DNA of 13,759 nt from NCBI GenBank assembly GCA_937888765.1, contig CALASU010000112.1, positions 1 to 13,759 on the forward strand. Direction: 5' to 3'. Source of the DNA: an uncultured Clostridia bacterium. GTDB lineage: Bacteria > Bacillota > Clostridia > Lachnospirales > Anaerotignaceae. How positions within the stretch are numbered: position 1 is the first letter of the stretch; every line of letters begins with the position of its first letter. The notes beneath the pieces are model-generated. The model was not told where the DNA came from. It saw only the letters and a program-made list of their open reading frames with translations, and ran no database searches. Below are positions 5,918 through 11,819 of this stretch, piece by piece. The position numbers were made by a program, and so were the translations under genes.

Positions 5918-7528
5918 TTAGTGATGATGGTGGTGGTCGTGGTCATGGTCATGACCGCATCCGCAGTCGTGTCCGTGATGATGGTGATGGTCATGGTCGT
6001 GACCGCATCCGCAGTCATGTCCATGGTGATGATGTCCGTGGTCGTGACCGCATCCGCAGCCATGTTCGTGGTGATGATGCAGTTCTTCTTCTGCCTGTAC
6101 ATCTGTAATGGACTGATAACCGTTGTCTGCAAATACCATGCCGATTTTGTCTACAATCAGAACTTTCTGTTCTTCGGAGGAGGCTTTGTCGATGGCTTCC
6201 ATCAGGCGGTCCATGATTTCACGCACAGAGTACATGGGGGGCAGTGCACCAAACAGATTCTGCATTGCAATTTTTCTTGTCTGCACGGGAAGTGTATCGA
6301 AAGTATTTCTTGTTTTTGCAATAAAGGCGGAGAAGAGTGCTTTCTTTTCTGCTTCGGTAGCCGCAGGCAGGTCTTCGGGCAGATTGAACTGGAACAGTTC
6401 GTCGTTCAGATCGCCGAAGAAGCATTCGCGGATAAATTCTTCTGTCATCAGTACTTTTTTGGTATCTTCGCTAAAGCCTGCAAAGGAGCCTGCTTTCTGC
6501 AGAAGTTCAAATTCTTTTTTGCCGATGGCATTTGCTTTGTCGATCACGGGTTCTACCGCCGCTTCCAGCTGTTCTTTCAGAGTATCCAGATATGCGGCTT
6601 TTTCTGTCAGTGTCAGCTCATCACCGATGAATTCGCATACTGTGTGATACAGGTCAGCGTGTGCCGCACTGCTTTCTGTCAGTTCGCCGAAGGTATAAGT
6701 CAGAGAGAACAGCAGAATCAGAGAATTGATATCGTGCAGGATGCAGGAGAAATACTCTTCGATATCCTGCAGGGCTTCAAAGAATTCTTTCAGTTCCTCA
6801 TAGTAGTCGTGCAGATCTTCGTCGGAAAGTGTGTGGGGCAGAAGCATACGTTTCTGACCAATAAATTCTGCAATTTCGGGGAAATATCTGCCATACAGGG
6901 GATTGTCCTGCGGACTGCAGAAGGATGCAAAGGCTTTCAGAGATACTTCGATGAATTCCTTGCTTTCGCCTGCAAAAGCTGCCTGCAGGGAAGCGGTAAC
7001 CATATCGTAAAATTTATCTCTTGCCATATGCAGAGGGATGCATTTCAAAAGCTGTCCCATATAGTTTTTCTGCTGTAACAGATTTTCTGCACCTTCCATG
7101 AATGCATGGCAGTCTGCAAAGAATAAAGACCATTCTACCTGTTTATTGGAAATACCGTCTTCTTTATATTTACGCAGGGCAACCTGATCGCTCACCTGTG
7201 TGGAGAGGATATTCCACTGGGAGAAATAGCTGTAGATGACTTCATACATTTCCAGCAGGCGTTTTTTGAGTGTCATGCAGTATTCCAGTGCTGTCAGACG
7301 ATCAGCGGCATCGCCGTCGAGCAGATCTTCCAGACGGATCAGATAGCTCTGGATTTCTGCTTTCAGTGCCTGTACATCCTCGGGAATATCATAGGGCAGT
7401 GCCATAACGCCTTTTTCAGCATCTTCCATGGTGCTCATCAGCATCAGCAGAAGACTGCCGACTGCCTGCTGATAGATATAATCAGCAGAGAGATTTCTTA
7501 TTTTTTCTTCTAATGTAATATTAGACAA
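5918..7528 (-). CDS. Unrecognised 536-residue protein with a His/Cys/Asp-rich C-terminal metal-binding tail
   Basis: I do not recognise the family. Residues 1 to about 480 appear mostly alpha-helical and acidic, without signal peptide or convincing membrane segments. Residues 484-536 form a tail of 53 residues with 28 His, 6 Cys and 8 Asp, built from three imperfect repeats centred on CGCGHDH followed by poly-His. In DNA the repeat core (gaccgcatccgcag) recurs at 5953, 6001 and 6046, giving codon-aligned periods of 48 and 45 bp. Such tails bind Ni, Zn or Cu in HypB, SlyD or CooJ-like proteins. The start is an unusual TTG (7526-7528), supported by AAAGGAG with 8-nt spacing; the first in-frame ATG lies well inside. 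The gene is followed at 31 nt by gloA, itself a Ni/Zn enzyme family, so metal delivery or storage is a reasonable inference. Function is unproven. Confidence 0.8.
   Translation of the reverse strand: MSNITLEEKIRNLSADYIYQQAVGSLLLMLMSTMEDAEKGVMALPYDIPEDVQALKAEIQSYLIRLEDLLDGDAADRLTALEYCMTLKKRLLEMYEVIYSYFSQWNILSTQVSDQVALRKYKEDGISNKQVEWSLFFADCHAFMEGAENLLQQKNYMGQLLKCIPLHMARDKFYDMVTASLQAAFAGESKEFIEVSLKAFASFCSPQDNPLYGRYFPEIAEFIGQKRMLLPHTLSDEDLHDYYEELKEFFEALQDIEEYFSCILHDINSLILLFSLTYTFGELTESSAAHADLYHTVCEFIGDELTLTEKAAYLDTLKEQLEAAVEPVIDKANAIGKKEFELLQKAGSFAGFSEDTKKVLMTEEFIRECFFGDLNDELFQFNLPEDLPAATEAEKKALFSAFIAKTRNTFDTLPVQTRKIAMQNLFGALPPMYSVREIMDRLMEAIDKASSEEQKVLIVDKIGMVFADNGYQSITDVQAEEELHHHHEHGCGCGHDHGHHHHGHDCGCGHDHDHHHHHGHDCGCGHDHDHDHHHHH
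5921..6079 (-). repeat. In-frame tandem repeats encoding the His-rich tail
   Basis: Three near-identical units at 48- and 45-bp spacing (core starts 5953, 6001, 6046) encode CGCGHDH plus 4-5 His. Codon-length periods imply expansion by slippage or unequal recombination, so copy number may vary between strains. Confidence 0.8.
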
Positions 7529-7570
7529 GAGAAGGACTCCTTTCTGTTTTTAAATTTATTCACAAGTATA

Positions 7571-7599
7571 ATTATACCAAGAAACAGCAAAAAAGAAAA
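7571..7599 (-). promoter_or_regulatory. Probable promoter of the His-rich/gloA operon
   Basis: A perfect TATAAT -10 box (7571-7576 on the minus strand) lies upstream of the TTG start. The hexamer at 17-nt spacing, TTTTCT (7594-7599), is a poor -35 match. The call therefore rests mainly on the -10. Confidence 0.45.
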
Positions 7600-7628
7600 G
7601 GAGCGAAAAGCTGTCTTTTCGCCCCTTT
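7588..7628 (-). terminator. Terminator of the DJ-1/PfpI gene
   Basis: On the minus strand, a 14-bp stem with one G-T wobble (7615-7628 with 7597-7610) and loop ACAG is followed by a T-rich tract. It separates the PfpI transcript from the His-rich/gloA operon, although the -35 region of the latter overlaps its tail. Confidence 0.9.
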
Positions 7629-7642
7629 GGGATCAGCAAGGA

Positions 7643-8221
7643 TCAGATTTCAATTTTTGCACCCATCAGTTTTACGAATTCTCTTACGATTGCAGAATCG
7701 CCGGGCCAAGCAGGGGAAGTAACCAGATTGCCGTCTACAACAGCTTCATTTACTTCTGCGGGAACATATTCGCCGCCTGCCAGTGTGATATCGGGACCAA
7801 CAGCGGGATATGCTGTTGCTTTTTTGCCTTTCAGTACATTTGCAGCTGTCAGGATCTGAGGGCCGTGGCAGATTGCTGCAACGGGTTTGTTTGCTGCAAA
7901 GAATTCCTGTACGATTTCAATTACTCTGGGTGTCAGTCTCAGATATTCGGGAGAACGACCGCCTGTGATGAACAGACCTTCGTAATCTGCTGTATTTACA
8001 GCATCAAAATCAGCTGTCAGTGCGAAGTTATGACCTCTTTTTTCGGAATAGGTCTGTTCGCCTTCAAAGTCGTGAATTGCTGTGCGGATGATGTCGCCCG
8101 CTTTCTTTTCGGGACAAACGGCATCTACCTGATACCCCAGCATTTCCATCGCCTGAAAAGGTACCATTGTTTCATAATCTTCTGTAAAATCGCCTGCTAA
8201 CATCAATACTTTTTTCGCCAT
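7643..8221 (-). CDS. DJ-1/PfpI family protein
   Basis: A 192-residue member of the DJ-1/PfpI superfamily, which includes intracellular proteases, chaperones, glyoxalase III-type enzymes and proposed deglycases. The N terminus KKVLMLAGDFTEDYE carries a candidate acidic partner (E14 or E17). The nucleophile-elbow motif AAICHGPQIL has Cys118 and adjacent His119. GLFITGGRSPEYLR precedes it, and the family C-terminal segment VVDGNLVTSPAWPGDSAIVREFV is complete. The Shine-Dalgarno AAAGGAGG stands before ATG 8221. It is monocistronic: own promoter with an overlapping dyad (8284-8333) and own terminator (7588-7628). Its position upstream of a glyoxalase I operon is suggestive of carbonyl-stress handling, but specificity cannot be read from sequence. 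Confidence 0.92.
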   Translation of the reverse strand: MAKKVLMLAGDFTEDYETMVPFQAMEMLGYQVDAVCPEKKAGDIIRTAIHDFEGEQTYSEKRGHNFALTADFDAVNTADYEGLFITGGRSPEYLRLTPRVIEIVQEFFAANKPVAAICHGPQILTAANVLKGKKATAYPAVGPDITLAGGEYVPAEVNEAVVDGNLVTSPAWPGDSAIVREFVKLMGAKIEI

Positions 8222-8283
8222 TAGAAATTCCTCCTTTGATTATAGAAAAGTCGCAGCCTGAAAACGGCTGAAGGAATAAAATG

Positions 8284-8309
8284 ATAATGTATTTTTATAA
8301 ATACATTAT
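8284..8309. promoter_or_regulatory. Inverted-repeat operator over the PfpI promoter
   Basis: Perfect 11-bp arms ATAATGTATTT (8284-8294) and AAATACATTAT (8299-8309) flank a 4-nt centre. The dyad covers the -10 box and start site, about -11 to +14, the usual place for a repressor. It is not a clear PerR, Rex or Fur consensus; a MarR- or BlaI-like regulator is possible. The binding protein is unknown. Confidence 0.75.
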
Positions 8310-8333
8310 AAACCTGTCGTGAGCAAATGACAA
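8305..8333 (-). promoter_or_regulatory. Sigma-A promoter of the DJ-1/PfpI gene
   Basis: Minus-strand -35 TTGTCA (8328-8333), 17-nt spacer and -10 TATAAT (8305-8310) predict a start near 8298 and a leader of about 77 nt. Confidence 0.85.
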
Positions 8334-8354
8334 GGGGAAAATTGGATTTTTTCG

Positions 8355-8433
8355 GCAGAAACGAAGTTTCTGCAAATCAGGGGCCAGGGGAATGATTCCC
8401 CTGGCAGGGTGCTCGAGGGGCGGAGTCCCTCGA
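8355..8433 (+). repeat. Three-hairpin interspersed repeat, copy D
   Basis: Hairpin 1 has arms GCAGAAAC/GTTTCTGC (8355-8362, 8366-8373). Hairpin 2 has arms CCAGGGGAA/TTCCCCTGG (8384-8392, 8396-8404) with loop TGA. Hairpin 3 has arms TCGAGGGGC/GTCCCTCGA (8413-8421, 8425-8433) with loop GGA and one G-T wobble. It ends 6 nt from the stop codon of the AraC-family gene and is antisense to it. Confidence 0.9.
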
Positions 8434-8439
8434 ATAAAA

Positions 8440-9291
8440 TTATTCGTAAGTTTCGTCGGCGGGATGTCCTTTTCTGCCTGTAGGGGTAGTGCCGAAATGC
8501 TTGGCGTATGCCCGTGTGAAGGAGGAATAGCTGCCGAAACCCGAGCGGAAACAGCTTTCCGTTGCGGAAATACCCTGACGGATGAGATCGGCGGCATGGA
8601 GCAATCGCCGCTGCTGGAGATAGCTGTGTATGGACTGCCCTGTTTCCTGTCGAAATAGCCGCATCATATGGTATTTGCTGAGATATAATTGCTCTGCAAG
8701 ATGATCAATAGATAATTCCTCTGCCAAATGCGCATCTATATAACGCAGAAGCTCCGCAATGCGGCTGTCAGCAGGGGTGAGGGGACTGATAAATCTGGTT
8801 TCGGGGTTCTGGATACTGCGGGCAAGTGCAATGAATAACTGTAATAAAAGGCTGTTGCTGAGCAGATTTCTGCCGTAACGGTCAGCAGACAGCTCCTGTT
8901 CCAGTGCATCGGATAATGCCCATATGGGTTCGGGATTGCCAAGATGCAGAACGTGCCCGTTTTTTCCATCGAAGAGCTCTGCCAGACGGCAGTCCTCGGT
9001 GGAGTGTTCCTCTAAAAATTGGGGAGAAATATAAATGATGACACGTTCATATAATATCCCGGGTTCAAATTCTGGGCGGTGTACGCATTGACTGCCGATC
9101 AGTACAACATCGCCGGCTTCGAGCGTATATCTTTGCCCCTCTACGGTATAGCCGCCGCTGCCCGAGCGGAGAAAGAGCAGTTTATAAAATTCGTGATAAT
9201 GATAATTGACCTTTGTGCCGTCGCTGTCCTTCAGATGAAACAGACGAAAGGCATCTAACAGGTATCCTCGTTTTTCGTATCCGTTTTCCAT
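8440..9291 (-). CDS. AraC-family transcriptional regulator with N-terminal cupin domain
   Basis: A 283-residue regulator. Residues about 20-110 form a cupin-like sensor domain (YHYHEFYKLLFLRSGSGGY, LEAGDVVLIGSQCVHRPEF). The last 100 residues are a double helix-turn-helix AraC domain (LSIDHLAEQLYLSKYHMMRLFRQETGQSIHSYL, then ATESCFRSGFGSYSSFTRAYAKHFGTTPTGRK). ATG 9291 is chosen because AGGAG lies 6 nt upstream; an in-frame ATG 14 codons earlier has no ribosome site and lies across the promoter. The gene is divergent from the aspartokinase-like gene, and AraC regulators often control such a neighbour. The ligand is unknown; cupin-AraC proteins usually sense small molecules such as sugars. Confidence 0.93.
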   Translation of the reverse strand: MENGYEKRGYLLDAFRLFHLKDSDGTKVNYHYHEFYKLLFLRSGSGGYTVEGQRYTLEAGDVVLIGSQCVHRPEFEPGILYERVIIYISPQFLEEHSTEDCRLAELFDGKNGHVLHLGNPEPIWALSDALEQELSADRYGRNLLSNSLLLQLFIALARSIQNPETRFISPLTPADSRIAELLRYIDAHLAEELSIDHLAEQLYLSKYHMMRLFRQETGQSIHSYLQQRRLLHAADLIRQGISATESCFRSGFGSYSSFTRAYAKHFGTTPTGRKGHPADETYE

Positions 9292-9323
9292 AAAAATCTC
9301 CTGGTATAGCACTTTTTGCAATA

Positions 9324-9353
9324 ATAGTAGCACAAGATAAGTTTAATTTGCAA
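9324..9353 (-). promoter_or_regulatory. Probable promoter of the AraC-family gene
   Basis: Minus-strand -35 TTGCAA (9348-9353), 18-nt spacer and -10 TACTAT (9324-9329), preceded by TG one base upstream (an extended -10). Confidence 0.6.
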
Positions 9354-9420
9354 GTAATGCGATATAAAATACAGATAAGAAAAGCAAATGGTCCGTTTGG
9401 GAGATAGGAGTGCAAAGCGT

Positions 9421-9963
9421 ATGTTGATCGTAAAAAAATTTGATGGTACAACACTGAAAGATAAAGAAGCTATTTATTGTACAGCAAAGCATTGTGTGGA
9501 AGAATACAACAGAGGCAATGAAGTTGTAGTGGTTGTATCTGCAATGGGCGACCATACAGAAGAACTGCTTGCACAGGCAAGAGTAATCAACCCCGAACCT
9601 TCCGAAAGAGAACTGGCACAGCTTCTGGCGATTGGAGAGCAGATGAGTGCGGCACTGCTGGCAATGGCAGTGGAAGAAATGGAAATTCCCGCAATCTCTC
9701 TGAATGCATTTCAGATGAATCTGCAGACAGAAGGCGGAAGTGAAGCGGCTGAGGTAATCAGCATGGATACCACTCGCATCAGAGAAGAACTGGAACAGAA
9801 AAGAATTGTGATTGTGACAGGCGCACAGGGGATCAGAGAAAATAACGACTGTACAAGACTGGCAGGCGGTGCTGAGAAAACAGCGTTGATCCTGGCAGAA
9901 GCACTGGGAGCTGATGCCTGTGAATTCTATACAGAAGTGACATATAGAGAAAATGTGGCGTAA
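9421..9963 (+). CDS. Truncated, degenerate aspartokinase-like (amino acid kinase fold) protein
   Basis: A 180-residue protein matching only the N-terminal part of aspartokinase (LysC, normally about 400 residues). Aligned segments are LIVKKFDGTT (family KFGGTS), VVVVVSAMGDHTEELL, LLAIGEQ, IVIVTGAQGI and a C-terminal LAEALGADACEFYTEV. Key positions are altered: KFGGTS reads KFDGTT, and the GRGGSDT loop reads LAGGAEKT. The protein stops exactly where the ATP-binding DVxGVYTADP segment should begin, and both ACT domains are missing. A terminator follows after 11 nt, so this is a fixed short gene rather than a frameshift. ATG 9421 follows AGGAG (9406-9410) at a longish 10 nt and matches family N termini; an ATG at 9388 is less likely. 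Catalysis looks improbable; a regulatory or binding role is speculation. Confidence 0.8.
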   Translation: MLIVKKFDGTTLKDKEAIYCTAKHCVEEYNRGNEVVVVVSAMGDHTEELLAQARVINPEPSERELAQLLAIGEQMSAALLAMAVEEMEIPAISLNAFQMNLQTEGGSEAAEVISMDTTRIREELEQKRIVIVTGAQGIRENNDCTRLAGGAEKTALILAEALGADACEFYTEVTYRENVA

Positions 9964-9974
9964 ATATAAATAAG

Positions 9975-10005
9975 AAGGCGATGGAGTTTTTTCCATCGCC
10001 TTTTG
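9975..10005 (+). terminator. Terminator of the aspartokinase-like gene
   Basis: Perfect 11-bp stem AAGGCGATGGA (9975-9985)/TCCATCGCCTT (9992-10002) with a T-rich loop, followed by TT. The opposite strand has a T-rich tail as well, so it could also end tyrS transcripts. Confidence 0.85.
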
Positions 10006-10026
10006 TATTAGATATTCTTTGTCTTT

Positions 10027-10107
10027 GCAGAATCATGTATATGATTCTGCCTATCAGGGTGCAGGGAAATGATTTCCCTGCTGGGGGTCTGGGGGCAAAG
10101 CCACCAG
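10027..10107 (+). repeat. Three-hairpin interspersed repeat, copy E
   Basis: Hairpin 1 has arms GCAGAATCAT/ATGATTCTGC (10027-10036, 10041-10050). Hairpin 2 has arms GCAGGGAAA/TTTCCCTGC (10061-10069, 10073-10081) with loop TGA. Hairpin 3 has arms CTGGGGGC/GCCACCAG (10089-10096, 10100-10107) with loop AAA and one G-A mismatch. It ends 7 nt from the tyrS stop codon, antisense to tyrS. Confidence 0.9.
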
Positions 10108-10114
10108 AAAGTTT

Positions 10115-11350
10115 TTATTTCAGGATTACGTTGTGGAAAGTCTTTTTGCCTTTCTGTACCAGCAGTTTGCCGTCTGTGAACAGGTCTGCTGTTACTTTGA
10201 AGTCAACATCCTTGATAGGCTGTTCTGCCAGTTTTACGCCGCCCTGCTGTACTGCACGTCTGCCTTCGGAACGAGAGGGAACAACTTTGATTGTTGTCAG
10301 CAGTGTCAGAATATCCATACCGTCTGCAAAATCAGCAGCAGCGATTTCTGTGGAAGGAGCGTCTGCTGTTGCAGCACCTTTGCCGAACAGCGCTTTTGCA
10401 GCTTCCTGTGCTTTTGTTGCTTCTTCTTCGCCGTGAACGATTTTTGTCAGTTCAAATGCCAGCACTTCTTTCGCTTTGTTGATTTCTGCGCCTTCCAGAG
10501 CACCCAGACGACGTACTTCATCCATAGGCAGGAATGTCAGCAGAGCCAGACATTTTTCAACGTCTTTATCGCCAACATTTCTCCAGTACTGGTAGAAGTC
10601 GTAGGGTGTTGTTTTTTCGGGATCCAGCCATACAGCACCGGATACTGTTTTACCCATTTTTACGCCTTCGGAGTTTGTCAGCAGTTTGAATGTCATACCG
10701 TAAGCGGGTTTCTGAGATTTACGACGGATCAGTTCAACACCTGCGATGATGTTGGACCACTGGTCGTTGCCGCCCATCTGCAGAGAACAGTTGTAACGCT
10801 GGTTCAGTTCGTAGAAGTCATAGCCCTGCATGATCATGTAGTTGAATTCCAGGAAGGACAGACCTGCTTCTTTTTCCATACGAGTTTTGAAGCAGTCAGC
10901 AGCCAGCATTCTGTTTACGGAGAAGTGAACACCTACATCACGCAGGAATTCGATGTAGTTCAGGTTTCTCAGCCAGTCGCCGTTGTTTACGATGATTGCG
11001 CCGCCGTCTTCTTCATTGAAGTCAATGAAGCGGGACAGCTGATTTTTGATGCAGGCTACATTGTGGTCGATTGTTTCTACTGTCATCATTTTACGCATAT
11101 CTGCTTTGCCGGAGGGGTCACCGATCATAGCTGTGCCGCCGCCTACCAGACAGATGGGGCGGTTGCCGCATCTCTGCATGTGTGCCATAGCCATAACTGT
11201 CAGGAAATGACCAACGTGCAGGCTGTCTGCTGTGGGGTCGATACCGATATAGAAGGTAACGCCGCCTTTTTCAAAAAGTGCTTTGATTTCTTCTTCGTGT
11301 GTGAGCTGTTCGATAAAGCCACGTTCTTTCAATACTTCATAAGCATTCAT
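10115..11350 (-). CDS. tyrS: Tyrosyl-tRNA synthetase
   Basis: A 411-residue class I synthetase that charges tRNA-Tyr. Motifs: the HIGH-type signature HVGH at residues 45-48 in IGIDPTADSLHVGHFL; the Tyr-binding region around YDFYELNQRYNCSLQMGGNDQWSNI; the KMSKS-type motif KMGKT at 231-235; and a C-terminal S4 RNA-binding domain (VPSRSEGRRAVQQGGVKL). Length is normal. ATG 11350 follows AAAGGAGA. Expression is controlled by a T-box leader (11534-11785) with a Tyr TAC specifier, which independently supports the assignment. Repeat copy F lies between that leader's terminator and the start codon, so the full-length mRNA carries it in antisense orientation. Confidence 0.98.
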   Translation of the reverse strand: MNAYEVLKERGFIEQLTHEEEIKALFEKGGVTFYIGIDPTADSLHVGHFLTVMAMAHMQRCGNRPICLVGGGTAMIGDPSGKADMRKMMTVETIDHNVACIKNQLSRFIDFNEEDGGAIIVNNGDWLRNLNYIEFLRDVGVHFSVNRMLAADCFKTRMEKEAGLSFLEFNYMIMQGYDFYELNQRYNCSLQMGGNDQWSNIIAGVELIRRKSQKPAYGMTFKLLTNSEGVKMGKTVSGAVWLDPEKTTPYDFYQYWRNVGDKDVEKCLALLTFLPMDEVRRLGALEGAEINKAKEVLAFELTKIVHGEEEATKAQEAAKALFGKGAATADAPSTEIAAADFADGMDILTLLTTIKVVPSRSEGRRAVQQGGVKLAEQPIKDVDFKVTADLFTDGKLLVQKGKKTFHNVILK

Positions 11351-11384
11351 AGTCAGATTCTCCTTTTTTAGATAGATTTCAGCG

Positions 11385-11415
11385 AATAATTAAGTATCTG
11401 TACTTCTCAATTATT
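11385..11415. repeat. AT-rich imperfect hairpin in the tyrS untranslated leader
   Basis: Outer arms AATAATT/AATTATT (11385-11391, 11409-11415) and inner arms AAGTA/TACTT (11392-11396, 11401-11405), with a 3-nt bulge and a 4-nt loop. It lies about 17 nt from the tyrS Shine-Dalgarno. Function unknown. Confidence 0.5.
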
Positions 11416-11451
11416 TTAATAGATATTTTTGAGTTCTCCATTATTTATATC

Positions 11452-11532
11452 GCAAAAGCGAATGCTTCTGCAAATCGGGGTCCAGGGGAATGATTCCCCT
11501 GGCAGGGAGTTTGAGGGACAGTGTCCCTCAAA
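11452..11532 (+). repeat. Three-hairpin interspersed repeat, copy F (inside the tyrS leader)
   Basis: Hairpin 1 has arms GCAAAAGC/GCTTCTGC (11452-11459, 11464-11471) with one A-C mismatch that would be G-T on the other strand. Hairpin 2 has arms CCAGGGGAA/TTCCCCTGG (11482-11490, 11494-11502) with loop TGA. Hairpin 3 has arms TTTGAGGGAC/GTCCCTCAAA (11510-11519, 11523-11532) with loop AGT. It begins 1 nt beyond the T-run of the tyrS T-box terminator. Confidence 0.9.
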
Positions 11533-11533
11533 G

Positions 11534-11572
11534 AAAAAAGGGCTCTCTGATCCGAAAAGGACGAGAGAACCC
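11534..11572 (-). terminator. T-box-controlled terminator of tyrS
   Basis: Minus-strand arms GGGTTCTCT (11564-11572) and AGAGAGCCC (11540-11548), with one T-G wobble and an inner TCC/GGA extension, are followed by six T residues (11534-11539). It competes with the antiterminator formed by the adjacent T-box sequence. It also appears to be the only terminator available to pepT transcripts. Confidence 0.92.
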
Positions 11573-11785
11573 GTGGTACCACCTTAATTTATGCTTATCA
11601 TACAAAAAGACAAACATCTTCCGACCCCGATAACGTAGGGCAGCCGTTGTGCCATTTCCTGCACAAAGCTCATGAGGCGTAATTTACAAATACTGTGCTG
11701 CAGTTTTTTCACCGACCAAACTGCTCTCTGCGGCTGTAACCAGCTTTGCTTCTATACTCAATCTTCGCCGTTTTTCTTGATTATG
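11534..11785 (-). ncRNA. T-box leader (tRNA-Tyr sensing) of tyrS
   Basis: This leader RNA reads the charging state of tRNA-Tyr and antiterminates when uncharged tRNA binds. Visible parts on the minus strand: a Stem I start with GAGTATAGAAGC; the conserved distal Stem I pieces GCAGAGAGC and GGTCGGTGAAAA; a specifier region AAATTACGCC with TAC (Tyr) at 11679-11681; the T-box sequence AAGGTGGTACCACGG at about 11571-11585; and the terminator at 11534-11572. The TGGT in the T-box pairs with the tRNA 3' end, its last T matching an A discriminator, as expected for tRNA-Tyr. The transcript is predicted to start near 11785. Confidence 0.95.
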
Positions 11786-11790
11786 GGTGC

Positions 11791-11819
11791 ATTGTATCAC
11801 ACGTTTTTTTGAAAGTCAA
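11791..11819 (-). promoter_or_regulatory. Sigma-A promoter of the tyrS T-box transcript
   Basis: Minus-strand -35 TTGACT (11814-11819), 17-nt spacer and -10 TACAAT (11791-11796). The -35 box lies inside the last codons of pepT, and the pepT stop codon (11797-11799) is in the spacer. Confidence 0.9.

Noticed and set aside
5873..7078. 401-codon + strand frame with Val/Met-rich start
   Set aside because: It is antisense to the His-rich gene; its low-complexity start is the reverse complement of the His codons, and it has no Shine-Dalgarno.
8284..8309. PfpI dyad as a PerR box
   Set aside because: The PerR consensus is TTATAATnATTATAA; here the arms are ATAATGTATTT and AAATACATTAT with a 4-nt centre, so the match is only partial.
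8355..8433. Repeat copies as ordinary intrinsic terminators
   Set aside because: In neither orientation is the hairpin next to the gene followed by a T-run; the T-rich bases lie before it, and the stems come in a fixed set of three.
9421..10114. Aspartokinase gene broken by a frameshift, with the rest downstream
   Set aside because: A terminator starts 11 nt after the stop, and the remaining 110 nt is a repeat copy, so no C-terminal half is present.
10133..11371. 412-codon open frame on the + strand, antisense to tyrS
   Set aside because: It is rich in Cys and Phe with no family motifs, has no ribosome binding site, and is a mirror of the certain tyrS gene.
41..11532. Repeat copies as a CRISPR array
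   Set aside because: Copies are kilobases apart, contain internal hairpins, vary in sequence and have no regular spacers.
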